A DNA stretch of 36,802 nt from Spirochaetia bacterium (GCA_017535435.1 JAFXTY010000050.1:69211-106012), one strand, 5' to 3'. Positions 26,103-33,208 are shown, counted from the first letter of the stretch. Notes: generated by a model from the sequence alone, not told the origin. Program-made: numbers and translations.

Positions 26103-27356
26103 ATGACAGAGAAGAAAGTTCCTTTCACAACTGAACAGATCAAGGCGATCATCAAGAAATACCCAACCCCGTTCCATATCTACGACGAGAAGGCGATTCG
26201 GGAAAATGCCCGCCGTTTCTACAAAGCTTTCTCATGGGTGCCGGGAGGCTTCAAGGATTACTTTGCAGTGAAAGCTCTGCCTAATCCATATATCATGAAA
26301 ATTCTGAAGGAAGAGGGCCTGGGGGCTGACTGTTCTTCTCTGCCGGAGCTTATCCTTTCCGAGAAGGTAGGACTCAAGGGAGAGGATATCATGTTCACCT
26401 CCAACGACACTCCTGCCGCAGAATATAAGAAAGCATACGAGCTGGGAGCAGTCATCAACCTGGACGACATCTCCCACATCCCGTTCCTGGAGAAGAGCGC
26501 CGGAATTCCCGAGCTTATCTGTTTCCGCTACAACCCGGGCCCCCTCAAGGAGGGCAACGCCATCATCGGCAAGCCGGAGGAGGCCAAGTATGGTCTTACA
26601 CGGCAGCAGCTTTTCGACGGTTACCGCATTATGAAGGAGAAGGGGGCAAAGCGGTTCGGACTCCATACCATGGTGGCCTCCAACGAGCTGAATCCCGACT
26701 ACTTCGTGGAGACTGCAAAGCTTCTCTTCGACCTGGTGGTGGAGATTTCCAAAGAGGTGGGCATCACCTTTGAGTTTGTGAACTTAGGCGGCGGAATCGG
26801 TATTCCGTACAAGCCAGAGCAGACTGCCGTGGATCTGGAATATGTGGGCGAGCACATCCATCAGGCATATAAGGATACAATCGAGAAGGCAGGGCTTCCG
26901 CCACTTAAGGTGGTTATGGAGTGCGGCCGCATGATCACAGGTCCTTACGGCTACCTGGTTACAACTGCTATTCATACAAAGGACACCTACAAGCACTACA
27001 TCGGGCTTGACGCCTGCATGGCCAACCTGATGCGGCCGGCGCTGTATGGGGCTTATCATCATATCACAGACATGGACAACCTGGAGGGCAAGCGTACTTT
27101 CACCTATGACGTGACCGGTTCCCTGTGCGAGAACAATGACAAGTTCGCAATCGACAGGCAGCTGCCGGAGATCAAGGTGGGGGATATCATCGTTATCCAC
27201 GACAGCGGTGCCCACGGCTATGCGATGGGGTTCAATTACAACGGCAAGCTGCGGTCTGCAGAGCTCCTCCTTAAGCAAGACGGAAGTGTGGAGCAGATCC
27301 GCCGGGCCGAGACTGTGGATGACTACTTTGCAACCTTGGATTTCAGCAGGCTTTGA
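26103..27356 (+). CDS. lysA: Diaminopimelate decarboxylase
   Basis: A 417-aa fold-type III PLP enzyme that converts meso-diaminopimelate to lysine. The Schiff-base Lys is in YFAVKALPNP at about residue 57. GGGIGIPY and MECGRMITGPYG bind phosphate and substrate, and the partner-subunit Cys lies in TGSLCENNDKFA. HDSGAHGYAMGFNYNG closes the active site. The closest alternatives are other fold-III decarboxylases (ornithine, carboxynorspermidine); the CEN motif and overall plan favour LysA. AAGGAG precedes the ATG. A small lipoprotein gene follows after 60 bp. No other lysine genes are in the window. Confidence 0.9.
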   Translation: MTEKKVPFTTEQIKAIIKKYPTPFHIYDEKAIRENARRFYKAFSWVPGGFKDYFAVKALPNPYIMKILKEEGLGADCSSLPELILSEKVGLKGEDIMFTSNDTPAAEYKKAYELGAVINLDDISHIPFLEKSAGIPELICFRYNPGPLKEGNAIIGKPEEAKYGLTRQQLFDGYRIMKEKGAKRFGLHTMVASNELNPDYFVETAKLLFDLVVEISKEVGITFEFVNLGGGIGIPYKPEQTAVDLEYVGEHIHQAYKDTIEKAGLPPLKVVMECGRMITGPYGYLVTTAIHTKDTYKHYIGLDACMANLMRPALYGAYHHITDMDNLEGKRTFTYDVTGSLCENNDKFAIDRQLPEIKVGDIIVIHDSGAHGYAMGFNYNGKLRSAELLLKQDGSVEQIRRAETVDDYFATLDFSRL

Positions 27357-27416
27357 TTCTGTATTAATAAAAGATATTTTGATCAATAAGATCATTATAT
27401 AAAGGAGTTAAAAAAA

Positions 27417-27974
27417 ATGATGGAGAAAATGAAAAAGTTCAACTGCTTTTTCCTGGCACTTTGCATGGTGTTCCTCTTGGCAGCTTGTGATTCAGGTGGC
27501 GGCGGCAGTGATGATGACAACGTTCCAGTTGATCCATTTCCAGCCATAGCTGTTGACCCGTTCCTGCCGGATGAATTTGCCGGCTTGACTATAGCTGCAC
27601 TCTATAAGTCGGATCTGGATATAGAGGAAGAGGAAGTTTCTGGTGTCACATATGTCACAAAGGAATTGAACTCTGTCTATATGTTTGACGATTCAACCTT
27701 TGTTTCCACATCAACAAAAATTTATGTCAACAAGAGTACAGGAGCAGTCAACGAAGCACTGACCGAAAAAGAAAAAGAAGCAAAAGGTACATTCACAAAG
27801 ACAGGATCCTATTCCGATGGTACTTTGAATATATCAAGAACTCATGAGTGGGAAGACGACCCGGCTCCTGGCCATTGGGAATCAGATCCAGAGGCAAAAA
27901 GCTTTACTGTGAAGGGTGGAGTCTTTACAATATCCGAATCTGGAATAACTATTAAATATACTTTATCCAGCTAG
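27417..27974 (+). CDS. Small lipoprotein of unknown function
   Basis: A 185-aa predicted lipoprotein. A basic start (MMEKMKKF), a hydrophobic core and a lipobox LAAC give Cys26 as the lipidation site. A Gly/Ser/Asp-rich linker follows, and the mature domain is rich in Thr, Ser, Asp and Glu with probable beta structure. I do not recognise the domain. AAAGGAG lies 9 bp before the first ATG; a second ATG is adjacent. A strong terminator follows. It may be co-transcribed with lysA (60-bp gap), but nothing links the functions. Confidence 0.8.
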   Translation: MMEKMKKFNCFFLALCMVFLLAACDSGGGGSDDDNVPVDPFPAIAVDPFLPDEFAGLTIAALYKSDLDIEEEEVSGVTYVTKELNSVYMFDDSTFVSTSTKIYVNKSTGAVNEALTEKEKEAKGTFTKTGSYSDGTLNISRTHEWEDDPAPGHWESDPEAKSFTVKGGVFTISESGITIKYTLSS

Positions 27975-27991
27975 GAATTGCTTAATGCTTT

Positions 27992-28021
27992 AAAAGGCAA
28001 GGTTCACCCCTTGCCTTTTTT
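27992..28021 (+). terminator. Intrinsic terminator of the lipoprotein gene
   Basis: AAAAGGCAAGG (27992-28002) pairs with CCTTGCCTTTT (28009-28019) around a 6-nt loop and is followed by more T. The left 19-bp direct repeat of the toxin-antitoxin cassette begins on the next base. Confidence 0.92.
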
Positions 28022-28040
28022 ATTGCTCTTGCCCGGGGTA
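28022..28040 (+). repeat. 19-bp direct repeat, left copy, bounding the HTH-MNT/HepT cassette
   Basis: ATTGCTCTTGCCCGGGGTA is identical to 29018-29036. The two copies flank 977 bp containing the operator, the antitoxin and toxin genes and the 80-nt repeat. This looks like an insertion boundary or target duplication; 19 bp is long for most transposases, so homologous or site-specific routes are also possible. Confidence 0.85.
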
Positions 28041-28049
28041 GTTGTAAAG

Positions 28050-28112
28050 TTTGCATATTAATGTTGACAAGATATGCAAAATTTGCATATTATTATATTG
28101 GTGATATGCAAA
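28050..28112 (+). promoter_or_regulatory. Promoter and four-half-site operator of the toxin-antitoxin operon
   Basis: TTGACA at 28064-28069 and TATTAT at 28088-28093 (18-bp spacer) form the promoter. A perfect palindrome of ATATGCAAA (28072-28080) and TTTGCATAT (28082-28090) around one A covers the spacer and -10. Additional half-sites are TTTGCATAT at 28050-28058 and ATATGCAAA at 28104-28112, next to the ATG. This is what an autoregulating HTH antitoxin would bind. Confidence 0.78.
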
Positions 28113-28113
28113 A

Positions 28114-28584
28114 ATGAATTTGAAGGAAGAAAGAATCCATAAAGAGCTGACTCAAAAAAAGGCGGCGAAACTGCTGGGCGTATCGCTACGCTCTTATGTC
28201 TCATACGAGAATAATCCAGCCTTGGAAGACACTCTGAAATATAAATTTTTTGTGCACGAGCTGGCCAAGTACAATGTGATTGATGAAACCCATGGCATCC
28301 TAAGCCAAAAGAAGATAATAGAGGCCTGCGAAAAGGTTTTCAAAGATTATGATATCAATTATTGCTATCTTTTCGGTTCATATTCGAAGTGGACAGCTAA
28401 AGAGACAAGCGATGTCGATCTTCTTATCTCAACAAAGACCAAAGGAATCAAGTTTTTTGAGATGGCCGAGCGTCTAAGAGAATTATTGAATAAAAAGGTT
28501 GATTTGCTGGATACTCGGCAGCTGCTTAACAACCCGTCTCTGCTGGATGAAGTTCTGAAGTTTGGGATAAGAATTTATGGATAA
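28114..28584 (+). CDS. mntA: HTH-MNT antitoxin (MntA-type nucleotidyltransferase fused to an XRE-like HTH)
   Basis: A 156-aa protein. Residues about 1-45 form a helix-turn-helix (ELTQKKAAKLLGVSLRSYVSYE). Residues about 65-156 are a minimal nucleotidyltransferase with GSYSKWTAKETSDVDLLIS, the complete GS...D-x-D site. MntA proteins silence the HepT partner, in known cases by adding AMP to a Tyr in the HepT R-x4-H-x-Y motif. The fused HTH implies that the antitoxin also represses its own promoter. It overlaps hepT by 8 bp. The Shine-Dalgarno sequence is poor (GGTGAT). The cassette is bounded by 19-bp direct repeats, which points to recent gain. Confidence 0.9.
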   Translation: MNLKEERIHKELTQKKAAKLLGVSLRSYVSYENNPALEDTLKYKFFVHELAKYNVIDETHGILSQKKIIEACEKVFKDYDINYCYLFGSYSKWTAKETSDVDLLISTKTKGIKFFEMAERLRELLNKKVDLLDTRQLLNNPSLLDEVLKFGIRIYG

Positions 28585-28900
28585 TATCAAGGATGATTCA
28601 TACTTCATTACCAAGATAAAAGAAGATCTCGCTTTTATTTTTAAACATATGGAGAATGTGGATTCTGAGGGATTGCGGCAGAATGAGGTTCTGCAGGATT
28701 CCATGCTGTTCCGGCTGATTCAGATATCAGAAAATGCAAAAAGGATAAGCTATGAGTTCAAAGGCAAACGGCAAGATATTCCCTGGACTGCCTTGTATGG
28801 TCTACGGAACAGAATTGTCCACGACTATGGGAATGTTGACCTGGAGATAGTGTATACAACGCTGAAAGAGGATTTGCCAGAGTTGCTGGAGAGGATGTAA
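28577..28900 (+). CDS. hepT: HepT-type HEPN ribonuclease toxin (DUF86)
   Basis: A 107-aa all-helical HEPN protein. The R-x4-H-x-Y motif reads RNRIVHDYG at about residues 79-87, with Arg and His for RNase activity and Tyr as the probable AMPylation target of MntA. Length is typical of DUF86. The start overlaps mntA by 8 bp, so translation is coupled. It would cut RNA (tRNA in a studied example) when freed from the antitoxin. The 80-nt structured repeat begins 31 bp after its stop. Confidence 0.92.
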   Translation: MDNIKDDSYFITKIKEDLAFIFKHMENVDSEGLRQNEVLQDSMLFRLIQISENAKRISYEFKGKRQDIPWTALYGLRNRIVHDYGNVDLEIVYTTLKEDLPELLERM

Positions 28901-28931
28901 ATAATTAGTGAATTTCCAACCCAAATTGTAA

Positions 28932-29011
28932 CCCAGGCAAAAGGCACCCCTGGCGGTATCCCTGGCCCGCAGAGAGCAGGACCACCGAGCAGGGGTGTCT
29001 TATTGCCTGGG
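28932..29011. repeat. 80-nt structured repeat, copy 2
   Basis: It has the same fold as copy 1. P1 is 28932-28940 with 29003-29011, P2 is 28943-28952 with 28990-28999, there is a bulged A at 29002, and the apical stem pairs 28961-28964 with 28977-28980. The conserved loop core GCGGTATC, GCCCGYAGRGAG and ACCACCGAG is shared. P1 differs from copy 1 at four pairs and the apical stem at two pairs, each still complementary. It lies between hepT and the right 19-bp direct repeat, in the same orientation relative to the defence genes as copy 1. Confidence 0.8.
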
Positions 29012-29017
29012 CTTGTC

Positions 29018-29036
29018 ATTGCTCTTGCCCGGGGTA
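29018..29036 (+). repeat. 19-bp direct repeat, right copy
   Basis: Identical to 28022-28040. It contains TTGCCC (29025-29030), which has the correct spacing to act as the htpG -35 box, so insertion of the cassette with this duplication leaves the htpG promoter whole. Confidence 0.85.
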
Positions 29037-29053
29037 CTATATTTTTGTATATT
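29025..29053 (+). promoter_or_regulatory. Predicted htpG promoter (TTGCCC / 17 bp / TATATT)
   Basis: TTGCCC at 29025-29030 and TATATT at 29048-29053 are 17 bp apart. The predicted start near 29060 leaves a short leader with AGGAGC before the ATG at 29074. No CIRCE (HrcA) inverted repeat is present. Confidence 0.5.
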
Positions 29054-29073
29054 TTTAGTATAGGAGCAAAAAC

Positions 29074-30942
29074 ATGGCTACACATCAGTTTCAGACAGAA
29101 GTGTCACAGCTTCTTCATTTAATTATTCATTCCCTGTACTCAAACAAGGAGATCTTCCTGAGGGAGCTTATCTCCAACGCATCCGATGCACTGGACAAAC
29201 TTAAGTATCTTTCCCTCACCGATGACAAGTATAAAAACCTGGACCAGGAGTTCCGCATCGACGTTAAGTTTGATGAGGATGCCCATACACTGACCATTGC
29301 CGACACCGGTATCGGTATGAACAACAAGGATCTGGCTCAGAACCTGGGAACCATCGCAAAATCTGGTACAAAGAACTTTTTGGCCGGCCTCTCCGGCGAT
29401 GCAAAGAAGGATTCAAACCTTATCGGCCAGTTCGGTGTAGGTTTCTATTCTGCCTTCATGGTTGCAGACAAAATCGAGGTGCTCTCTAAAAAACCTGGAG
29501 AACAGAAGGCTTGGATCTGGTCCAGCGACGGCAAGGGGGAGTTCGATATTTCCGAGGGAAAGAAGGAAAAGTATGGTACTGAGGTCAAGCTTTACCTGAA
29601 CGACGAGGGGAAGGAGTATGCCAGCCGCTGGCAGATTGAGCTCCTGATCAAGAAGTATTCAGACCACATCTCATTCCCGATCTACCTGGAATATGACTCT
29701 GTCAAATTTGAGGGAGAAGGCGACAATAGAAAGGAAGTGAAGGAGCACAAGATTGACAAGATCAACTCCGGCTCTGCCCTTTGGAAACGGCCTAAATCCG
29801 AGCTTACCGACAAGGACTACAACGAGTTCTACAAGACTATATCCCATGATACAGAGGATCCTCTCTACTACATCCATACAAAGGCAGAGGGAACCCTTGA
29901 GTACACCACACTGTTCTACATTCCTCAGCATGCTCCATTCGACATGCTCCATGCCGACTACAAGCCGGGCGTGAAGTTGTATGTCTCACGGGTGTTCATC
30001 ACAGATGACGACAAGGATCTGATGCCGGATTACCTCAGGTTCCTCCGGGGTATCATCGATTCCGAGGACCTGCCGCTTAACGTTAGCCGTGAGATCCTGC
30101 AGCAGAACAAGATAATGTCCTCCATCCGGAGTGCATCTGTAAAGAAGGTGCTTTCCGAGCTGAAGGCGTTGTCCGAGAGCAACAAGGAGAAGTACACACA
30201 GTTCATCGAGCAGTATAACAAGCTGCTTAAGGAAGGACTCTATTCCGACTGGGCAAACAGGGAGACACTGACCGACCTTATCAGGTTCAAGTCCACTGCT
30301 GTTGATGGCTACACCAGCTTCAAGGAGTATACCGAGCGGATGAAGCCGGATCAGAAGGCTATATACTTCATCACCGGAGGCAAGGAGTCTGCACTCAAGA
30401 GCTCACCGCTTATCGAAGCATACAAGGCCAAAGGCTTCGAGGTCCTGATCATGGACGACAACATCGACGAGATCGTAATCCCGAGCCTGGGCAAATACAA
30501 GGACTTTGAGCTTAAGTCTGTGAACCGCAAGGGTGCCGCAGATGAGCTTAAGGATAAGGAAGATGAGAAGAAGGCCGAGGAGATCAAGCCTCTTCTTGAG
30601 AAGATCAAGGGAGTGCTGGGCGACAAGGTCAAGAGCGTAATTGCCTCAAGCCGCTTAAGCGATTCTCCCTCCTGCATTGTGGCTGACGAGAACGACCCGA
30701 CAATGCAGATGCAGGCTCTTCTTAAGTCTATAGGACAGGGTGACACTGAGTATGCACCGGTGCTTGAGATCAACCCGAAGCATCCGATTGTGCAGAAGCT
30801 TGCAACAATTGAGGATAAGGAAGTGATCGAGGATATCAGCTTTGTTCTTCTGGAGCAGGCGCGGCTTGCCGAGGGTGCACCTCTGGCAGACACTGCAGGC
30901 TTTATCAAGAGGCTCAACAGGCTTACCGAGAAAGCTCTTTAA
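29074..30942 (+). CDS. htpG: Molecular chaperone HtpG (bacterial Hsp90)
   Basis: A 622-aa ATP-dependent chaperone of full family length. The N-terminal GHKL ATPase (about 1-215) shows NKEIFLRELISNASDALDKL, DTGIGM and GQFGVGFYSAFMV. The middle domain (about 230-490) includes RGIIDSEDLPLNVSREILQQ with the ATP-contacting Arg. The C-terminal dimerisation domain lacks the eukaryotic MEEVD tail, as expected. It acts on client proteins in the cytoplasm. AGGAGC precedes the ATG. It appears to be a single-gene unit: the toxin-antitoxin cassette lies upstream and a terminator downstream lies inside the convergent Omp85-like gene. Confidence 0.97.
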   Translation: MATHQFQTEVSQLLHLIIHSLYSNKEIFLRELISNASDALDKLKYLSLTDDKYKNLDQEFRIDVKFDEDAHTLTIADTGIGMNNKDLAQNLGTIAKSGTKNFLAGLSGDAKKDSNLIGQFGVGFYSAFMVADKIEVLSKKPGEQKAWIWSSDGKGEFDISEGKKEKYGTEVKLYLNDEGKEYASRWQIELLIKKYSDHISFPIYLEYDSVKFEGEGDNRKEVKEHKIDKINSGSALWKRPKSELTDKDYNEFYKTISHDTEDPLYYIHTKAEGTLEYTTLFYIPQHAPFDMLHADYKPGVKLYVSRVFITDDDKDLMPDYLRFLRGIIDSEDLPLNVSREILQQNKIMSSIRSASVKKVLSELKALSESNKEKYTQFIEQYNKLLKEGLYSDWANRETLTDLIRFKSTAVDGYTSFKEYTERMKPDQKAIYFITGGKESALKSSPLIEAYKAKGFEVLIMDDNIDEIVIPSLGKYKDFELKSVNRKGAADELKDKEDEKKAEEIKPLLEKIKGVLGDKVKSVIASSRLSDSPSCIVADENDPTMQMQALLKSIGQGDTEYAPVLEINPKHPIVQKLATIEDKEVIEDISFVLLEQARLAEGAPLADTAGFIKRLNRLTEKAL

Positions 30943-30953
30943 TTACTGTGGAA

Positions 30954-32159
30954 TCAGTAGCTGAAACCGGCCCCCGCCGATGTGCGGAAGAGGCCGGTTT
31001 TTACATTATAGGAAGCGAAAATATCCACAGCAGGGAATGCAATCTTCTTTAAATAGAACTTAAAACCGGCCACCGGGCCATGTCCCCAGGCCTCGTCGGA
31101 AAGGAGGGTGTCGGCCCATATCACCTGATACTGGGCATAGAGGGACGGCACGCCAAGCCGGGTCTGGACAATGCCCCACTCAAAGCCGGCTCCAGCACCA
31201 GCCATGGTAGAGGCACGGCAGGCGTTGTTCAAGATGCACACCTGGACTGCACTCTGGTTCGGGGCGAACACTACCGGCACATCCGGGGAGTGGTAGACAC
31301 CTGCTTGGGCAATGAGCCGGAGCCGCTGCACCAAGTGCTGCTCCCACCCTGCCTTTGCCGCAAGGGTGCAGTAGTTGTCGTGCCAATGGGAATAATTATA
31401 GGTGGCGCTGGTGGTGAGATATATGGTGTTAAGGAAGGTGCCGTCCCAGCTGGCAGTGCTGGCAGTGAGGCTGACAGTCAGCGGTATCACCAGCTCCGAG
31501 GCCGGAGCGCTGTCCTCCACGTCGCACAGATTCACGCCGGAGCTGACCGAGGCCTTGAGCCAGGGGGCAAGCCGCTTGTTGATGCCGGCACTGACCCCGA
31601 ACACCTTGCTGTCGTAGGTAAGGAGCAGGTCTTCGTCGTCTTCCCGAACCCTGTTTCGCGACTTGCCCCCGTTGGCCGAAACGCTCCAGCCGAAAGGAGC
31701 GTGCTCCTTCTGTATATGGCTGTAGCCTGCCAGCACACGCCAGCCGCTGGAGGAAATAAAACCGCCTGCCGCAGCCTGGTCCATTATGCCGAAGGCATTG
31801 TTGTCCAGCACCACCAGGCCGCCGCCCCAGCTGTCAGAGGAGAGGTAGGCAAAAGGAATGGGCAGAAGGGAGAATTTCTCATCCACAGTAATATGCAGTG
31901 TAGATCCAGATACCGAGGCATCGGCAAGGCTGAACAGCTGGGTCTTCTCCAGCTCCGCCTCCAGCTTCTTCTTGTCAAAGGTGGAGGCATCCATCCCTTT
32001 GAATTTCTCAAGCTTTTCCAGAAGCACTTCGGGCTTTGTCCGCCTGAGCCCCTGGATCTGTATGTCAGTTATAGGCTCGCCCATGGCAGGGAATGCCAGG
32101 AGCAGGAGTAGGAGAAGAAGTGGGGTAAAGAGCCTGTGTCTCAGCTTTTCCAATGCCAT
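30954..32159 (-). CDS. Small Omp85-like outer-membrane protein with one POTRA domain
   Basis: A 401-aa protein. A signal peptide (about 1-27) is followed by one POTRA-like domain at about 28-95 (ITDIQIQGLRRTKPEVLLEKL, then KKLEAELEKTQLFSLADASV and LHITVDEK). A beta-rich region to the end carries many alternating aromatic and polar strands and finishes in GAGFSY, a typical barrel end. BamA has five POTRA domains and TamA three; this is much smaller, so it is probably a specialised insertase or transporter, not the main BamA. AGGAA precedes the ATG. It overlaps the radical SAM gene by 19 bp. Confidence 0.72.
   Translation of the reverse strand: MALEKLRHRLFTPLLLLLLLLAFPAMGEPITDIQIQGLRRTKPEVLLEKLEKFKGMDASTFDKKKLEAELEKTQLFSLADASVSGSTLHITVDEKFSLLPIPFAYLSSDSWGGGLVVLDNNAFGIMDQAAAGGFISSSGWRVLAGYSHIQKEHAPFGWSVSANGGKSRNRVREDDEDLLLTYDSKVFGVSAGINKRLAPWLKASVSSGVNLCDVEDSAPASELVIPLTVSLTASTASWDGTFLNTIYLTTSATYNYSHWHDNYCTLAAKAGWEQHLVQRLRLIAQAGVYHSPDVPVVFAPNQSAVQVCILNNACRASTMAGAGAGFEWGIVQTRLGVPSLYAQYQVIWADTLLSDEAWGHGPVAGFKFYLKKIAFPAVDIFASYNVKTGLFRTSAGAGFSY
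30964..31002 (+). terminator. htpG terminator inside the 3' end of the convergent gene
   Basis: AAACCGGCC (30964-30972) pairs with GGCCGGTTT (30992-31000), with an inner CCGC/GCGG stem (30974-30977 with 30984-30987) and a short T-run. It lies in codons for the last residues of the Omp85-like protein, so one stretch serves as coding DNA and as terminator for the opposite strand. Confidence 0.65.
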
Positions 32160-33064
32160 ACTGTTTTTCCTATACTTCCCGGGAAAGGTGAAGCTTTGTT
32201 AAAGTCGGGGTTCCACTCGTCGGTCACCTCTTCCTCCTGGATAAAGCCGTCTTCAATGCCCAGCTCATCCAGGTAGGAGTATACCATATCCATCTCTGTC
32301 TTGTCCAAAGTTCTCTCCGGGAACCCCTCCCCCTCGGCAGCCTTTGGTGAATACTGGAACATTACAGAAATCAGGGCCTTCCCCTTCAGGTTCTCGTTGA
32401 ACCACTTCAAAAAACGCTCTGTCATCTCCACATAGCCGGGGATGACCAGGTGCCGCACTATGGTTCCGCTTATAATCTTTCCATCTTTAAATGCAATTTT
32501 CTTTGATTCAGCCATCCTGGTCACCGCCGCCTTGGCTGCCTCGGGATAATGTATAGCATTAAAGAAGGTGGATGCAAAGGTATGGTTCAGTGTTTTTATA
32601 TCTGGTAAATAGACATCAATAAAGGAGTTGAGTATATCAACAGCCTCTAAACTTTCGAACCCGGAGGAGTTCCACAGGATAGGGATGTTCAGTCCTTTGG
32701 TCTTTGCCAGCTCTATTCCTTGGGCAATGGAAGGGATGAACATGGTTCCTGTGACCAAGTTGATGTTCTCGGCTCCCGCTTCCTGCAGCTTAAGGCAGAT
32801 ATCTGAAAACTCTTCTATGGAAACTTCCCTTCCGATTCCGCCCCGGCTTATCTGGTGGTTCTGGCAGAACCGGCACTGCAGTGTGCAGCCTGTGAAAAAG
32901 ATGGTGCCGCTTCCCCCCTTTCCTGTGATAGGGGGTTCTTCTCCATGGTGCAGTGTGGCGCAGGCTATCCGCATGGCGCTGGATTCCTTGCAGAACCCCA
33001 GCTTCCCGGCAGTCCGGTCAACGCCGCAGGCCCGTGGACAAAGTGTACATCTTTTATAATCCAT
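32141..33064 (-). CDS. Radical SAM protein related to pyruvate formate-lyase activating enzymes
   Basis: A 307-aa protein. The radical SAM cluster motif C-x3-C-x2-C is CTLQCRFC at about residues 60-67, preceded by FFTG. An N-terminal Cys group (CTLCPRACGVDR and GFCKESS) suggests a second metal site, as in the PflX-type subfamily. This subfamily is annotated as a putative PFL-activating enzyme, but no glycyl radical enzyme is in the window and the true target is unknown. The ATG at 33064 has no Shine-Dalgarno sequence. A good -10 (TACAAT) lies exactly 7 bp before it, suggesting a leaderless message. The Omp85-like gene follows with a 19-bp overlap. Confidence 0.85.
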   Translation of the reverse strand: MDYKRCTLCPRACGVDRTAGKLGFCKESSAMRIACATLHHGEEPPITGKGGSGTIFFTGCTLQCRFCQNHQISRGGIGREVSIEEFSDICLKLQEAGAENINLVTGTMFIPSIAQGIELAKTKGLNIPILWNSSGFESLEAVDILNSFIDVYLPDIKTLNHTFASTFFNAIHYPEAAKAAVTRMAESKKIAFKDGKIISGTIVRHLVIPGYVEMTERFLKWFNENLKGKALISVMFQYSPKAAEGEGFPERTLDKTEMDMVYSYLDELGIEDGFIQEEEVTDEWNPDFNKASPFPGSIGKTVWHWKS

Positions 33065-33070
33065 ATTTTT

Positions 33071-33098
33071 ATTGTAATTGACAAAAAAGAAAAGTCAA
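33071..33098 (-). promoter_or_regulatory. Predicted leaderless promoter of the radical SAM gene (TTGACT / 16 bp / TACAAT)
   Basis: On the minus strand TTGACT (33098-33093) and TACAAT (33076-33071) each match consensus at 5 of 6 positions with a 16-bp spacer. Position +1 falls at 33064, the A of the ATG. The element overlaps the divergent tRNA-Leu promoter. Confidence 0.6.
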
Positions 33099-33106
33099 TG
33101 TAGTTT
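33078..33106 (+). promoter_or_regulatory. Predicted tRNA-Leu promoter (TTGACA / 17 bp / TAGTTT)
   Basis: A perfect TTGACA at 33078-33083 and a weak TAGTTT at 33101-33106 with a 17-bp spacer predict a start near 33113, six bases before the mature tRNA end. It is interleaved with the radical SAM promoter on the other strand. Confidence 0.5.
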
Positions 33107-33118
33107 AAAAAAACCTAT

Positions 33119-33202
33119 GCCGGTGTGGCGAAATTGGTAGACGCAGCAGACTCAAAATCTGCCGGTAGCAATACTGTATCGGTCCGAGTCCGATCACCGG
33201 TA
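33119..33202 (+). tRNA. tRNA-Leu (anticodon CAA)
   Basis: An 84-nt class II tRNA. The acceptor stem GCCGGTG pairs with CACCGGT (a G-U at pair 1-72) and the discriminator is A. The D-arm contains TTGGTAGAC. The anticodon stem GCAGA/TCTGC encloses the loop CTCAAAA, giving anticodon CAA for codon UUG. The long variable arm CGGTAGCAATACTG is typical of Leu. The T-stem ATCGG/CCGAT encloses TCCGAGT, where position 55 is C instead of the near-universal T. The 3' CCA is not encoded. Confidence 0.95.
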
Positions 33203-33208
33203 AAACCC

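Noticed and set aside
29018-29073. CIRCE or sigma-32 type heat-shock site before htpG
   Set aside because: No TTAGCACTC/GAGTGCTAA inverted repeat and no CCCCAT-type -10 box is present.
31080-32111. 343-codon open frame opposite the Omp85-like gene
   Set aside because: No domain or start signal; the minus-strand protein has a signal peptide, a POTRA-like domain and an aromatic end.
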